Assembly: GCF_021917145.1 (NCBI RefSeq)
Contig: NC_061062.1
Location: 13,774,521-13,838,520 of the forward strand
Direction of reading: 5' to 3'
Origin: Hypomesus transpacificus
Lineage: Eukaryota > Chordata > Actinopteri > Osmeriformes > Osmeridae
DNA: 64,000 nt
The first letter of the stretch is position 1. Each line of letters starts with the position of its first letter. This document shows, piece after piece, positions 19,346-34,628 of this stretch. The notes below the pieces were generated by a model. The model ran no database searches. It was not told the DNA's origin and was given only the letters and a program-made list of their open reading frames with translations. The translations under genes were made by a program, and so were the position numbers.

Positions 19346-21160
19346 TTAGCAGTGGCTGGCCAGGATGTTGAAGAAGTGGTACACCTCATCTTTATCAAAC
19401 ACGGCCACTTCTGTAGAACACTCTGTACACTGGACCGGGTGGTAGGCCTCCTCTCCATCCATCCCTCTGGGGCCTGGGCCCAATGGGGCTTCTGTTGTTG
19501 TTGTTGTTGGTAGAGGTGCTGCTTCTTCCTGTTGTCCTCTCCTCCTCTTCCTGTTCTTCCGCTTCCCCTCATTTTGTGTTTTGTACTTCAGCACCTCCTC
19601 TTTGTTCACAGAGCAGTTCATGACAAACATGGCCCTGTACTGAGTTCTGTATTTATCGTGTCTGTGGACAAAAACACAACAGCACAAACGTGTCAGAAAA
19701 TACAAACAAACAGACAATCGAGATCTATACATGCGCAAGAAAACCCCTGCATTTGTATTGTAATACTTTGGTCTTATTCAGGAGTAAATGGTATTAGGAG
19801 ATGGAGGATATTACCTCTGACAGTCCAGACAGAGAGTGGTCATGCAAGCAGGGCAGTTAAGGACAGCATCACTGCTGGGGAGAACACTGGACTTCTGACC
19901 TCTGGGGCCAGTCGCTCGCTGCCGTCTTCTGTCACTGCCATACCTAGTTACAAAGGTAAACACACACCAATTAATCAACACTCACTTGACTTTCTTCAAA
20001 GTTTTTTTCCAAGGCAAGACTACAAGGAGCATGTAAACACAATACAAAAGCATGGGCAGTCATTCCATTGCCTCTACGATCATAACAATCGAGCTTCTAT
20101 GTATTGAACATGTTGGTAAATTGGGAGCGAGAAAGATTGATGTTTACCCCCTCCTTTTGGCATCCACCCAAGCCTGGTCTCGGTCATCCTCATCTGGGTC
20201 ATATAGTAGCTCGTCATTGGTGGGGATGGTTCGCTGTTTCCGCCTCCGACCTGTGGAACTGCCTGTGGGGATAAAACAGATTGTAAGCCTGTCTACACAC
20301 TCACATATACAAATTTTCTGGGAACACATTTCCCTCATGCAGATTAAGTATGTCACTAGAGTTTAAACCTGTGTGGGTCATGAATGTTAGTACCAACTCT
20401 TACTTGGAGCATCCTCATCCTCAGAATCTGAATCGAAGTAGATCTGGTCGTACACCGCAGGCAACACTGGAGTGGTAGTATTGTCGTTGGTCACAGAACT
20501 GTCTGCTGTTGAACAAACACGCACACATTATTAATACAACTACACTTTTCACTTCTAGAGATATAACAATAAAACATTTAAGATCATGAAACAGCGGTTT
20601 CAAACTACTGTTCCAATCATACACACCTGATGCTGCAGGTGCCCAGGTGCCTTCCATGGACTTGATAGTGGAGCTGAGCTCGGCCTCCATCTCCTTTTCA
20701 AACTCATCCCCGCTGGAAGACTCGCTTTCTCCCGTTAGGTATTCTCTGATCAGTTTCCTCTTTTGGTCCGGTGTCCCGTTCAGAAGCACCTCCAACTCAT
20801 CCTCCGAGCTGCAAGAGAAGCACACGTTGTCAGAGAGGCTAACAAGCACGCAACGTTAGCTAGGGAGGCTATCAAACAATGCTTAAGTAGGTAGCCATAT
20901 GACGAATGACACACAATAAAGCTAACTGTAAAAGATATAACTGCATACGACTATAAACTTGTGTCTATCGCAGTACTATGAGACTGATGATGCTTGTTTA
21001 CATGTACGCCTATTTGGTTTGCTAGCTAGCTAACGAGGTGGTATCAGCACCAAATATAGAATATAAATAGCAATTACTACCTGTCCTCGGCCCTCTCCTC
21101 GTCACTTGGTTCCTCTATTTCATAGGAATCATATTCCTGTGGTTTGTTTAAACTATTCAT
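19346..21160 (-). CDS. eapp: EAPP, E2F-associated phosphoprotein
   Basis: Six coding exons: 21081-21160, 20627-20808, 20404-20505, 20148-20262, 19815-19943, 19346-19661. Phases all fit and give 307 residues (human 285). EAPP is a nuclear protein that binds E2F factors and modulates their transcription activity and cell-cycle progress. Family blocks are clear: GTPDQKRKLIREYLTGESES, DEFEKEMEAELSST, YFDSDSEDED, IPTNDELLYDPDEDDRDQAW, NCPACMTTLCLDCQRH and YRTQYRAMFVMNCSVNKEEV. The two CxxC pairs plus CTEC near the end could bind zinc. Extra length lies in the last exon, in a low-complexity Thr/Pro insert (TTTTTEAPLGPGPRG). The N-terminus is acidic and serine-rich, fitting a phosphoprotein. It sits between sptssa and snx6 as in human. 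Confidence 0.96.
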
Positions 21161-22530
21161 TTCTAAAACGCCAAAAACGAACGGTTGTTAGATCCAGCCT
21201 TTGAACATACAGACTGCAATGTGCGCACACCTGGAAGTTTTTGTAGTTTTACAAAGTGCTTCCGGCGAAGGATTTTCACAATAAGTGTTGGTTAGGGTGG
21301 TGGTGGCGGAAGTGGTTGGGATTCAAATAGCCTTACACTCAACACCAGTGGGCTCTCAGAAAATTATGCACGTTAATATTTTTTTTGTGAAAAATTGCCA
21401 TCATCTTTTTTATTCAACCTTAGTATGAACAATAGTTACTTTACGGATCATGGTTTAACTGTTTCCATCACTAATGCCCAGACTCATTCTATTATGGTCA
21501 CAGAGATGGCAAGATGGAGGTGATAAATTAAACTACGGTACATTTAGTCAGACAACAAATATCCTTTTATCAAGCTATTTACATAAAATGAAATGTGTTG
21601 GTGACTGATGGTAAACAGTTTCATATGCTATTCATTTCAGAATAATCTTTATTATCATTATTTCATTATCATTACCATTTATTTCAGCATTTCTCCATCT
21701 TAATAAATGGAAGCTTTGGTCACATAGAGTGAAAAAAACATTCATATACAGTGCACTTAAAATAAAAAATGGGAAAAAAACATGTGTCCATTAATGTGTT
21801 TTCTTTACAATACTTGATTGGATTCATCTACATTAAGGCAAACGTACTGAAGCATTATTTGTCTGGAATGAAAAAAGAACAGAATATGTATGAAATTAAC
21901 AAGAGAAAATTAAAAGTGTTAGTCATTTGATTAGGATGTTCATTAGCAGTACATCAAAAACTAATACATGTACAAGGCTTGTTTTTAGTGACAATACACT
22001 TTAATAATTGTAACAATCAGCTCAATTTCAACAAAGTAACTGAGCAGCATCACAGGAAAAAAAAAGATTTACTGACACCAACAGCCTTCAACAATAAGCA
22101 ACTGAAAAAATTATAACAATGACAACAAATCTGACAAAGACATGACACAGACAGATGATATAGGGCTGGAGTAACAACGCTACCCCTCATGGACAACCCA
22201 TGTATGGTAGTCAATTAAAAAATGTAATAGACGTGAGTAGATGACTTTCTAGGTTCTTGTGCTGTGTGGACGTAGTCGTCCTTCCGTGTCGCACAGTGGC
22301 TTTCTCTGTTAAAGTGGGGGTGGTGGAGGCAGAAGAAGACAGGGGAGGGGAGGACAGAAGAGAGGGGGGGAGAATACAGGATGGTGTCTCCCTGGTAGTG
22401 ATGAGGACTAGAGACATCCTTGAAAACAAACTGACCCCTAAAATCGGATCTGCCTGCTCTGCTGCCTTCCCAGAGAAGACCAGACACAAGCGGAGAAAGC
22501 CCTGTACAGTTGAACATCCAATCTGGAGAC
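21161..22530. other. eapp promoter and snx6 3' UTR
   Basis: The first ~200 bp are the eapp 5' flank. Minus-strand AATAAA signals at 21648-21653 and 21678-21683, about 870 nt past the snx6 stop, are the likely snx6 poly(A) sites, so most of 21650-22530 is snx6 3' UTR. No other gene is seen. Confidence 0.6.
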
Positions 22531-25500
22531 TTAGGTGTCGCCCTTTAACACCCCGAGACAGCTTTGCAACAACTGTAGATTACCCTGCAGAGGAAGAAGT
22601 AGAGAGTGAGAATCAAAGGTTAAAAGAAAAATCAATAAAATACAATAAAGAATATGAATAAGACATAAAGTATATAAAGCACTTATAGGCCTCAGGGATG
22701 AAATGTTAGATTATGTGGAATGTGTTCTCTAGCCTCTAGATCTAATTATCCAACTCCTGTTACCTTGTACATTTGTTAACTTTCCTAGATTTGACAGCCA
22801 TTTAAAAAGCTGAAAAGATCTGAAAAACCCATTAGCACGGCACCTAGGAAGGGGAAGCAACAGTTTACTTTAACAGGAAATTGACCTTTGCATGTTTGAG
22901 TTCCAGCTCAGCCAGTTCCACCAAGTTCTTTCTAAAGGCAGCTACCCGTCTTGTCTTGAAGTCTATGAGCTCTGAGAACAAAACAAACAGAGGTTTTAGA
23001 CAGGAAAACTGCACCTTATGGACTTATGGATCAACAGTAAACCTCAAAACCTTAATCAAGACCATTGAGGGTTGAAAACTAAAGAGTACCTTGCTTTGCC
23101 GACTCTGATATCTTCTCAAACTTCTGGCAACAGACCTGTTGGCTGGTCTCAGCCTGCAGAACTTCCTTGTTTTTAGCTCTGGCTTTGTCCAGGGCCTTGT
23201 TAGCGTTCTCATAGTCCACCAGTGCTCGTCCTCGTCTATACAATAGGTCCTATAGCAAACAGACAACAAAGCAAAACTGGTCAGATCTCTTTGCATTTGC
23301 AATCCATACTATGCATACTGTGTTGTGGATTTATTAAACCCCCCCCCCCCCCCCCCCCGCCCCCCAAAGAAAATAAAAATAATAATATGGCATTTCTTTA
23401 TGTTTCCAAAGCTTCGGTTTATAAAACCTTCTAACCAGAAAAATGCACTGATGGATTAGCAAGCCCAACAAGCAGGGGAGGGGGCATAGCTCCATTATGA
23501 ATGCACATTACACATAACAGAACCTAATTTGATCTCATGTCACACACAACTCAGAGCTCAATTTGACCCCAAAACAGACCTTGGTAAGGTGAAACTACAG
23601 TTCTGTAGCTAGGTACCTTGGCGGCTTGAGACTCCCGGAGGTAGTACTTCAGTAAGTCTGCCAGTTTTAGGTCCTCATCTGCAGCCACCCGAGCCTCGAT
23701 TTTCTACAGATGAAAGAAAATCACACTTTAGGCAATATTAAAGCAGAACATCATAGGTCTGACTTTGAATCTTTCAAAACCTGATGCAACATCTTGTTCA
23801 GAATCTCAAAGATAACCAACTGGGAACTTGTCATTTCTGATTATCTTGCATCATCAAAGCCTGATATGGTTGTTGAATTCTAAGTACATCCTTCCCTGAA
23901 CTATATCAAACTGCATAACTAAACTGTCTCATTCATTACTTACCCTAGTTTTCTCAAAAAGCTCAGATACTTTCAAGAAGAATCTGGAAAACAGCAGTTC
24001 ACATTTTGAATGGCTGGTAATAACCACCAGTAAACGGCGCATGAGAAACATCAATGTGTCAGCTGATTTCATACTTGCACACTTCTGTGGAGTCCTGGGT
24101 TCCTAGAGTGTACAGTGTGGAGGCAATTCTATTGATGTCATCTGCAGCATCTAAAATAGAATACAAACAAGCACACCTTGTAGCTCCTGTTAGGTACAAA
24201 CTGGAGCTTCATAGAGCTCTAAAGACACACATATGGAACACGAACACACAAGGCACTAACAGTTCCATATTTGACGAGTGCACCAATACATTCAATAAAG
24301 TTGAAGAATTATCAGCGACAAAGGATTTTGCTGGACGTTGTCATTATTATTTAAGGCAGTATCATGTTTTAATGTTGTGGAAAGTGCTAATTATCCATCA
24401 GTAAGAGACATTAGCTCCAACCAGGAGCAAAAGACAGGACGTAGCAGCACTGGACCCCAGGGAATGACGGGCGGCTGGACAGATGTCTCGCTTGTGATGG
24501 ACATCAGCACAAACGATATCCTTGATCTGCTACAAGTAGTCTACTTGAGCAATTGTCTTAAGGAGTTAAGATGACAAGAGTGATTCTTTGATTCTATGCT
24601 GGATAGAGTTCTATCAATGAATCTCAATCAATCACTAAACCAATCAGCCGTTTAACTAGTCTAGACGTATCTAATTGGACAGTGTGTGCTTTAAGTGGAT
24701 GATTGGAGTATATAAATAAACAGATGCCAAGATAAAAACTAAGTCGGCCGTCATTCCCAACAATTCAACTGACCAAACTAAAGTAATTATTCAACTCACC
24801 CATTTCCACATTTGTCAGCGAATTAATATGAAACAAAGAGTAGACGTAAAATACAACGCACAGCACAGGGACAAACAAGACAGCTGTGTTTCCACCAACA
24901 TTAAAACATGATACCAGACCACGCCAGCCTGCAGGCCCATAGATTGTTCAACACCTCATCAACACAACACTATGATCCCAATTGTATCTGCAAAAAGCCA
25001 GCTTTATGCTCAATTAACTATGAACAAATATGTGCCCCCTCTCATACCCCTACTACCCTACCCATTCTGTATCTTCATTAGATGAAGCCGATAGTCATTA
25101 GAGTTGTAGTTGGCAGGATGTTGACAGTCTGAGGGACAATCCAGATCCGATCCACATCTGAGTACCTTCAGCTTAATGAAACCACCCCACTAACTGGGTC
25201 ATAAAAGGCCTTACCTACCAGGAATCAGAAAAATACACGTGGGGTAGAGAGACTTACTTTTGTGAGACCTGATCATTCTATCAGATTTGGCGGAGGCATC
25301 TTTGACACGATTATGGTATTCTAAAAGGAATGTCTTCTCATGCTCAAAGAAATCATCTACATCCTGAAACCAAAAAGACAAACATGTTAATTCTTCACAC
25401 TAAGGTTAACGTCATCAAACCCATTTTGGGGAGAGACAGAGAACACTAGCAATAAAGAGCAATAAAGAGCTTTGATTAGTCTGAACAAATAGGCTTAAGA

Positions 25501-28500
25501 TTGCATTTCCTATTTCAGACTCCCCCTCCAAAATACATTTTTAAATACACGTTACAGATTGTTTACTTGCGCAGTGAGTCTAACCTTAACTCCTGCCACC
25601 AACACTCCGTCTGCTGATTTCACCACGTTCTTGAAGAAGTCCTCAAGCTTCTCCTTTTTGTTCTTGCCTCGTACACTCAGCTGTGAGGGGAGAGGTCAGC
25701 CAAAGTGAAAACAAACTGACGACAGAATCACAACTGCAACGTCAACAGCTGAACTTGAATCAACAGCTGCTATACCAAGTAAAGTTAAGCTGTATTCAAG
25801 TACCTACATAAGTAAGGTAGGACAGTATTCTTGTCAATCTTAACAATAACAAATACATAATACTGAATTGAGTTGGTGACACAGAGCCACCCTTCCCCAG
25901 CTGGCTACATGTGAGTTAGCAACCATTTATTGTCACTTACATCCTGGTTGTACTCTAGAAAGACATGAAAGTTCAGGTCTTTCCTCAGGACAGGATGTGC
26001 GGCCACACGACACAGGAAGACTTCATGCATCGCCACTGTCTTCTTGAAGATGGCCAGGTACTCCCTGAAACACAGGCACACAGACCCATGCAGACACACA
26101 CACACACACAATAGTGTGTATAACCAATAGTGTTCTCCACACTACCAAAAAAAACTAAAAAGAATCCTCATTGTTTTGAAACTTGAGGACAAGTGGATAT
26201 CAGATAATATGGATGTGTATTGAATCAATATGAAGCTTCGGCGTGGATGTTTGTGGGTAACATGTTCATTATGTACAGCATTACTGTACTTTGAACTGGG
26301 TTTCAGTGTGGAGCACAGAGACAATAGACGTTTGTATTACATCGGCTAAAAGAGGGTATGTGAGAGCACCACAGCAGCTGTGTGGGAGTGTCACAATGCA
26401 AAACACTTCCGTACTATGCAGGACCTGAAAACGCTGTCAAATATTCCTGTAAATTAAATCCATCAATCATCCGTCGGTTACTCACGCCTCTAGTTCCTGC
26501 TTCATCTTAGTAAACTCCTCCTTGGTCATGGAGCCCTCCCCCTCACCGAGCTTCTGAAGCTTCTCTCTGGAGGCGTCAAAGTCAGGCCTGGGGGGAGCTG
26601 GAGGGATCTGTGGGACAGGGGCAGACACCCTGGGTCGATATTCTGGACGGATACAGGTCAAGTCTGTCTACATAGCAGCTCTGTTAGACCTACACAGACT
26701 GAGCAGAGGTCTATGAACAAAGCCAGTCCTCGGAACAGTATCATTTAGATCAACCTAATAAACTCAAAACCTGAAGAGGCACAGTACATAGTACCAACAA
26801 TTTAGCATATTCAACCCGAATAATTTGAATGTTGCCTATTAAGCCCTTCTACCTTAGCCCACGTCTTGAAATGTAGCTTTTCTATATAAGCTCTTAGGAA
26901 GAAGGAAACATTTATATTTACAGCGCAGCAAACATTTTCCACATTGCATAAAATGTAGCCATCGTATTCCTTATTATATACCATGAAGCCAGCATTTGAC
27001 CCATTACTTACTATGTGTCAAACCTATCCATCATTACTTACTATGTAGCCAGCGTATTCCTCATTCTCCACGAAGGAATCGTGCAGCCAGATGAACTCCT
27101 CATGCTGTCGAACCACAGAGAACTCATTCTGTTTGAAATTAGGGAGGGTGCTCTAGTGGAGACAGATATAGGCTAGTTAGCCAAGGCCATTAGAAAACCA
27201 CAAGGCCATTAAAAAAAGACATTACAAAACCACAACAAAAGCTGTCAAGGACAACCACTCTTCAAAATGACCAATACCATACCAAAGTTATTGTAAAGAC
27301 AAATGATGTGTTTACAGCCTTATTCTATCGAACTTAAAGTGCATCACTGGCTGCTTTTGCAAGTATTAAAGAAAGTTTTGGACAGAAATGGATGACAGTT
27401 GTGAAATGACCAAGCAGCATGATAGTCATCCTCAGTGACAATCCAAAGATAATTATTAACCCTCAACCTGTAACTGAGTTACCTACGAATGGTCATTGTC
27501 ACCTAAATATGCAATTGTAATATATATTGTAAATGTTGTATTGTAAAACAAGCAGCAATTACACAAATGACAAAATACTGAGCTTTTTAAACTTGGAATT
27601 GCAAAAATAAGCATGTCCAACTCAATCAATTGTGTGAACTATCATAGAACCTGAGGAAGGTTGTTACATTGAAAGTCTTACCTTTGTGTGAACAGTGAAC
27701 TTGACCTTGTCCCTTTCACTCAAAGCATCAGAAATATCCACCTGAAGTGTGGCATCCGTTTGGAGATCCACATTTACTGCTCGAGGCTGAAAAAGATAGG
27801 ATAGTATTCAGGTTCAAATTAACTCTTCAGATAACACAGTTATAGTTAGGCAATTATAGACGAACCTTTTCATGTATTGGCTTGTGAGCGTGCGTGCGTG
27901 CGTGTGTGTATCTCAAATGAGTATGCAAGAGAAGCATGTGACAGCCTTAATCACTTCTTCAGCATCTATGAATGAGAACCGAGTAATTGAAAATGCTGGC
28001 CCACAAAGCTAAATGCAACGTGAATATACGCATGAATATAAATAGCTCCAAGTTATTTTTCTTAATTACACTGAATAGTTAGCCAGAAAGATTACTTTTC
28101 ACTTCCTTGACACACTGGTGGTCTGCTGACCTGCTGGCTAGCGAAGTTTGATAGCTAGCAAGAGAGCAATGACAGGTACTTGGCAATCCAGCAAATGCTT
28201 GTAGCTGGCGAAGGAATGCCTTTTATCTGATAAAGCAATAGGCTTGAATGCAAACCGGGTAGTACCAACCACTGACTAGAAGTCGCTGAGTTGTTATCGA
28301 CACAGATTGTATGGTCAACAACAAGGCTAAAGAGCTGGATAGCCTGTTAGCTAGCTAATTGATTAGCTAGCCATGTTATACATTTTGTTCATATTCGCTT
28401 GCCAAGAAGCTGTCATGCTGTGCAATCTCGGATCCATGTATAAGGCATCATACGACAAACGACATCGGCATGCACAATTTTTGCGTTTCGAAATAAGACA

Positions 28501-28716
28501 TTTTAAAAGAAAAGAAAAAAAAACTTACTCCTCTGTCTTCCTCGGAGAGGAAATCGGGACCGTCTTCCAGCCCTTCTTGCTAGGTAAATAAAAGCAAAGA
28601 AGGACAGCATGCATCACAATGTTTAACGTGCAATCAATAATTTACTAATGATAGTGCCACAATATTTATTCATTTTTAAATAGTACGGAAAGGTAGTGGA
28701 TAACACCTACCATCAT
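22531..28716 (-). CDS. snx6: SNX6, sorting nexin 6 (PX-BAR, retromer)
   Basis: Fourteen coding exons: 28711-28716, 28529-28579, 27682-27786, 27042-27152, 26486-26607, 25941-26064, 25585-25680, 25258-25363, 24075-24150, 23944-23983, 23617-23703, 23090-23249, 22886-22971, 22531-22584. All phases agree; 407 residues (human 406). SNX6 pairs with SNX1/SNX2 in the endosomal SNX-BAR complex and links retromer cargo to dynein/dynactin. The PX domain spans about residues 25-170 ([72 protein letters not shown]). The BAR region follows ([53 protein letters not shown]). The first coding exon holds only ATG ATG. The end GDT matches human. SNX5 is the closest paralogue; the gene order indicates SNX6. Confidence 0.97.
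23341..23358. repeat. C homopolymer in snx6 intron
   Basis: A run of about 18 C, then G and five more C. Simple length-variable sequence. Confidence 0.85.
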
Positions 28717-29857
28717 GGCTGCTGCGGGTGGAGTAGCTACGGATCCAGAGAAGTCGTGTGACGTGACGGAGACGGCGGCGAAGGCTGAGGGTGGAGCTTG
28801 ACAGACAAAGCTGCAGATTGAGGCACATTAAAGTAGAATCTGTATATTCATATATTTAATCAAAATTATTTGTACTAATTATTTTCATGTGTTAATATAT
28901 TTAAAGTCACTGAATCATTAATACCCATGACGCACCGACCATTATTTCAGTCCTTATAAACGGAATTGTAAGTCTCTCCACAAGTCTCTCCCCCCCAGCT
29001 TGCCACTTCAATTTAAAAACACAAAACATGAAAGCCAATAAATGTATAGAAATCAGATTCTTGTAATGGAGAGGAGAAATAAGTTTTTGGCAATACATAC
29101 ATAAACCACTTGAGGGCAACAAGGGCAAACATATCTACAGGACCTGATTCAACCGTAGGCTACTCACAGTTCCTATTCTCAGCGAGGACGCTTTGACAGC
29201 TGTGCTGTAGCGCACACAATGCAGTGCCGAAACTACTGTGACCAGAGCAGATTTGACATTATTTACTGGCCTAGAAGGTTACGGTTAGATAAACACGACT
29301 CTATCTCACACACATACAGTATTTGATTCAGGACAGAGTGGTAACTTTATCACTGTGTCAGGCTGTGTTCCATTTCAGATCAACAATTGAGACATATGTT
29401 TTGACAACATGTTGCAAGATTGTCACACAAGAAACAGCTCAGCTGCTTCGAAACATTTAGAGGCCCAAAACAGATTCTACTTCTCAAGTTCTTAATTTTG
29501 AGAAATTGAAACAGATCTTAATAGTTGACTAATTGGAAAGACTCTTATATGAATACATCTCACCGCTATGGACTCTTTAACTATCATGTGGGCCCCAGAG
29601 GAAAAGTACCATATGCTCCTGTGTTGTGAATGACTGGCTAAGCTCTGTGCTGTTTTTCCCTAGTATTATGGTGTTTGTAATCATCCCAGAAGCTATATGA
29701 GAGTATGCTGGAGTTGAGAGCAAGGAGAGGTCACCTGTTTATTTTCAGCATATTTATCATAGCACACACTCAAACTGTCGGGGTGGGGCTGCTAAACTCA
29801 CAAGGCCTGGTGAGCTGTCCACAATACACCTTATGTGAATATCGAAGAGCCTCAAGA

Positions 29858-30040
29858 GAGTCAGATGGCTGAGCGGTTAGGGAATCGGGCTAGTAATCAT
29901 AAGGTTGCAGGTTCGATTCCCGTCTGTGTCAAATGCCGTTGTGTCCTTGGGCAAGGCCATTCACCCTTCTTGCCTGGGGGGGAATGTCCCTGTACTTACT
30001 GTAAGTCGCTCTGGATAAGAGCGTCTGCTAAATGTAAATG
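29858..30040 (+). mobile_element. tRNA-derived SINE with LINE-2-like tail
   Basis: The head has RNA polymerase III boxes: an A box in GATGGCTGAGCGGTTAG and a B box GGTTCGATTCC at 29910-29920. The middle reads TGTCCTTGGGCAAGG. The tail GTCGCTCTGGATAAGAGCG, followed by TCTGCTAAATG, matches L2-type LINE ends. CAAGA flanks both sides (29853-29857, 30041-30045), a short target duplication. Two more copies lie at 42051 and 57931. Confidence 0.9.
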
Positions 30041-31161
30041 CAAGACTTTGAAAGTCTCCTCGCTATTGTCATTGAAACCTATGGACATTAATCTGAGTTT
30101 TCATCCAGGGGAATAACCTAAATGGATTAATCAAATCTAATGTGCACATGTTACTCTTCATACATGTTTTCAACATGTCTGCAGACATAACACCCCACCA
30201 CCACCACTCCACACACAGTGATGACTTAGTATGTCACTGGGGTGATATTGGAGAAGCTGTGCAGCCATTGACCAGTTTCATAACCAGGACTGGAAGGTTC
30301 CGGGCAACAGGGGACATTACTAGGTCAGAGGTGGGTCTATCACACCATCCATGGTAGTCACCTCCGACCATTTTACAGTTTATTCTTTCTCTGTAAGGAC
30401 AGGATAGATGGTGGCTTCTAAACAGACATCATGCACTGCAGCTGTCAGAAGGCATTTACCCAGAAGGGGTATATAACATGTATAGTCCTACTGTGTGTGT
30501 GTGTATGTGTGTGGGCAGGGGGTTCAATGTCAGATGTTTTGGTACATTTGTTTCCGTAGCTGTTCCAAGTTCTTCAGTATGAGAAGCATTCTTTGCTGCT
30601 GCTGCTGAGCACTCGGGCTCCTCCAACCGTCTTCCCCCTCCACTGCTCTCTGGAAGCCAGCCTGTCCACTTTTGCCATTTGTGGACAACGATGACAAGAC
30701 ACAAAAGCATGTGTTGGCCATAAATAGCAGTCAGCAGCAGAGGATTGCTCTCCGCCCGCAGATCAAATTCTCTGCAGGGAGAAGCTAGCAGGCCCTGGCC
30801 TCAAGCCCAGACGCTGGTGGACTCGCCACTACGTTAACTCCAGTGCTTGACCAGGCCCAGACATCGATCCAGTTTGGTTAAAACCAACCAGGCCGGGTTT
30901 TCTAGACACAAATTTAAATGTGGATGTATCAGTGTTCACATTAAGCAATGATAAACGTGATGTTCTAAGATTAAATAGACTTAACAACATATTACAAGAA
31001 CATTTTACTATTGAGTTCACTATACTAATGTCACTAGTAAACAACCAAGTCCTAACCCTACATTAAGACCCATTTTCCAAGGATATCAATCATGCAGAAT
31101 CACACCTTCATAAACATAAAACCACTCACATGAGACTCGGTTTACTGATCTGCCACAAGGT

Positions 31162-31167
31162 TTTATT
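31162..31167 (-). terminator. cfl2 polyadenylation signal
   Basis: AATAAA on the minus strand, about 890 nt after the cfl2 stop codon. Confidence 0.55.
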
Positions 31168-32058
31168 GAAAAGTGGCAACCTCTGCGATCTCAAAAACAA
31201 TATTTAAATTAAGGCTCCAAATGCTCGTATATATTGTCAACTTTTCTGATCCTTTCTTGAATTCACTTTTTATTATTTTGCGTTTATAAAATAACTGCAA
31301 GAACCACCCCCCTTCTCTCTACTGCGTGGCGTAACTGTACATTCAACTGAAAGTAAGGCGGCGACTGAACAGGTCCATACTCTTCTTTTCTAGTTAATCT
31401 GCATAGCAGGAATGAAGACTGAGGTAAAGTCTATCTCGGTGGCATAAAATATATAAACTTTATACTTAGTTATTCTCTGACCTTTTTGTCTCAACTTGTA
31501 TTGTATAAACAAAAAAAGTGCTTTTTATGCATAGTCTAGAACGTGTTTTTGCCATGTTGAGTAGCATATCCGATAAAGATAGAACAGTTCAAATAATAAA
31601 TAAGTCATATGAAAAAATGAGTGCAAAGTACTATTAGGCAGCACCTGGACAGTGGGAGATTGTCAAGGCATTATAGAAAGCGTTCCAATTTCCTACACTA
31701 GTGAACGCTAAGTCAGCACTGTCGATGTGGTGGAAAATACAAACAGTGGCTACTTCTTAGAGCTTGTGTGGTGGGAGTGTGTGTACCTTCTCAGGTAGTG
31801 GTGCTGTTTGAACTGGCTTTGGCAGAACACTCGATGTTACATAACATTCCTTGAAGGTCACAATTCTACCAGGATTTTGAAAACGTCTGCTGGCAATTTA
31901 CTGGTAGGGTTTTGCATATGTTAATGAGATCTTCATGTGGAAAAATTTAACAAACAGACACAAAAAAAAGCCTAGGAGCTATTCCTTTAGGATCAAATGA
32001 TATAGACACAGCTGCTAAGATGAAAGCGTCTGGAATCCATATGGCACGTGTTGTCAGT

Positions 32059-34628
<2,570 letters not shown>

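Larger units (their letters stand above)
28717..32058. other. snx6 promoter, intergenic DNA and cfl2 3' UTR
   Basis: 28717-28800 is the GC-rich snx6 5' UTR/promoter. 28.8-31.1 kb is intergenic and holds one SINE (29858-30040) and otherwise nothing recognised. From about 31145 to 32058 lies the cfl2 3' UTR, ended by a minus-strand AATAAA at 31162-31167. Confidence 0.6.

Noticed and set aside
19327-20107. Plus-strand and shifted-frame open frames over eapp
   Set aside because: Antisense or frame shadows of eapp exons; they cross splice sites and match no family.
29858-29935. True tRNA gene
   Set aside because: A and B boxes are present, but they are the head of a SINE with a LINE-like tail, and two other copies carry the same head.
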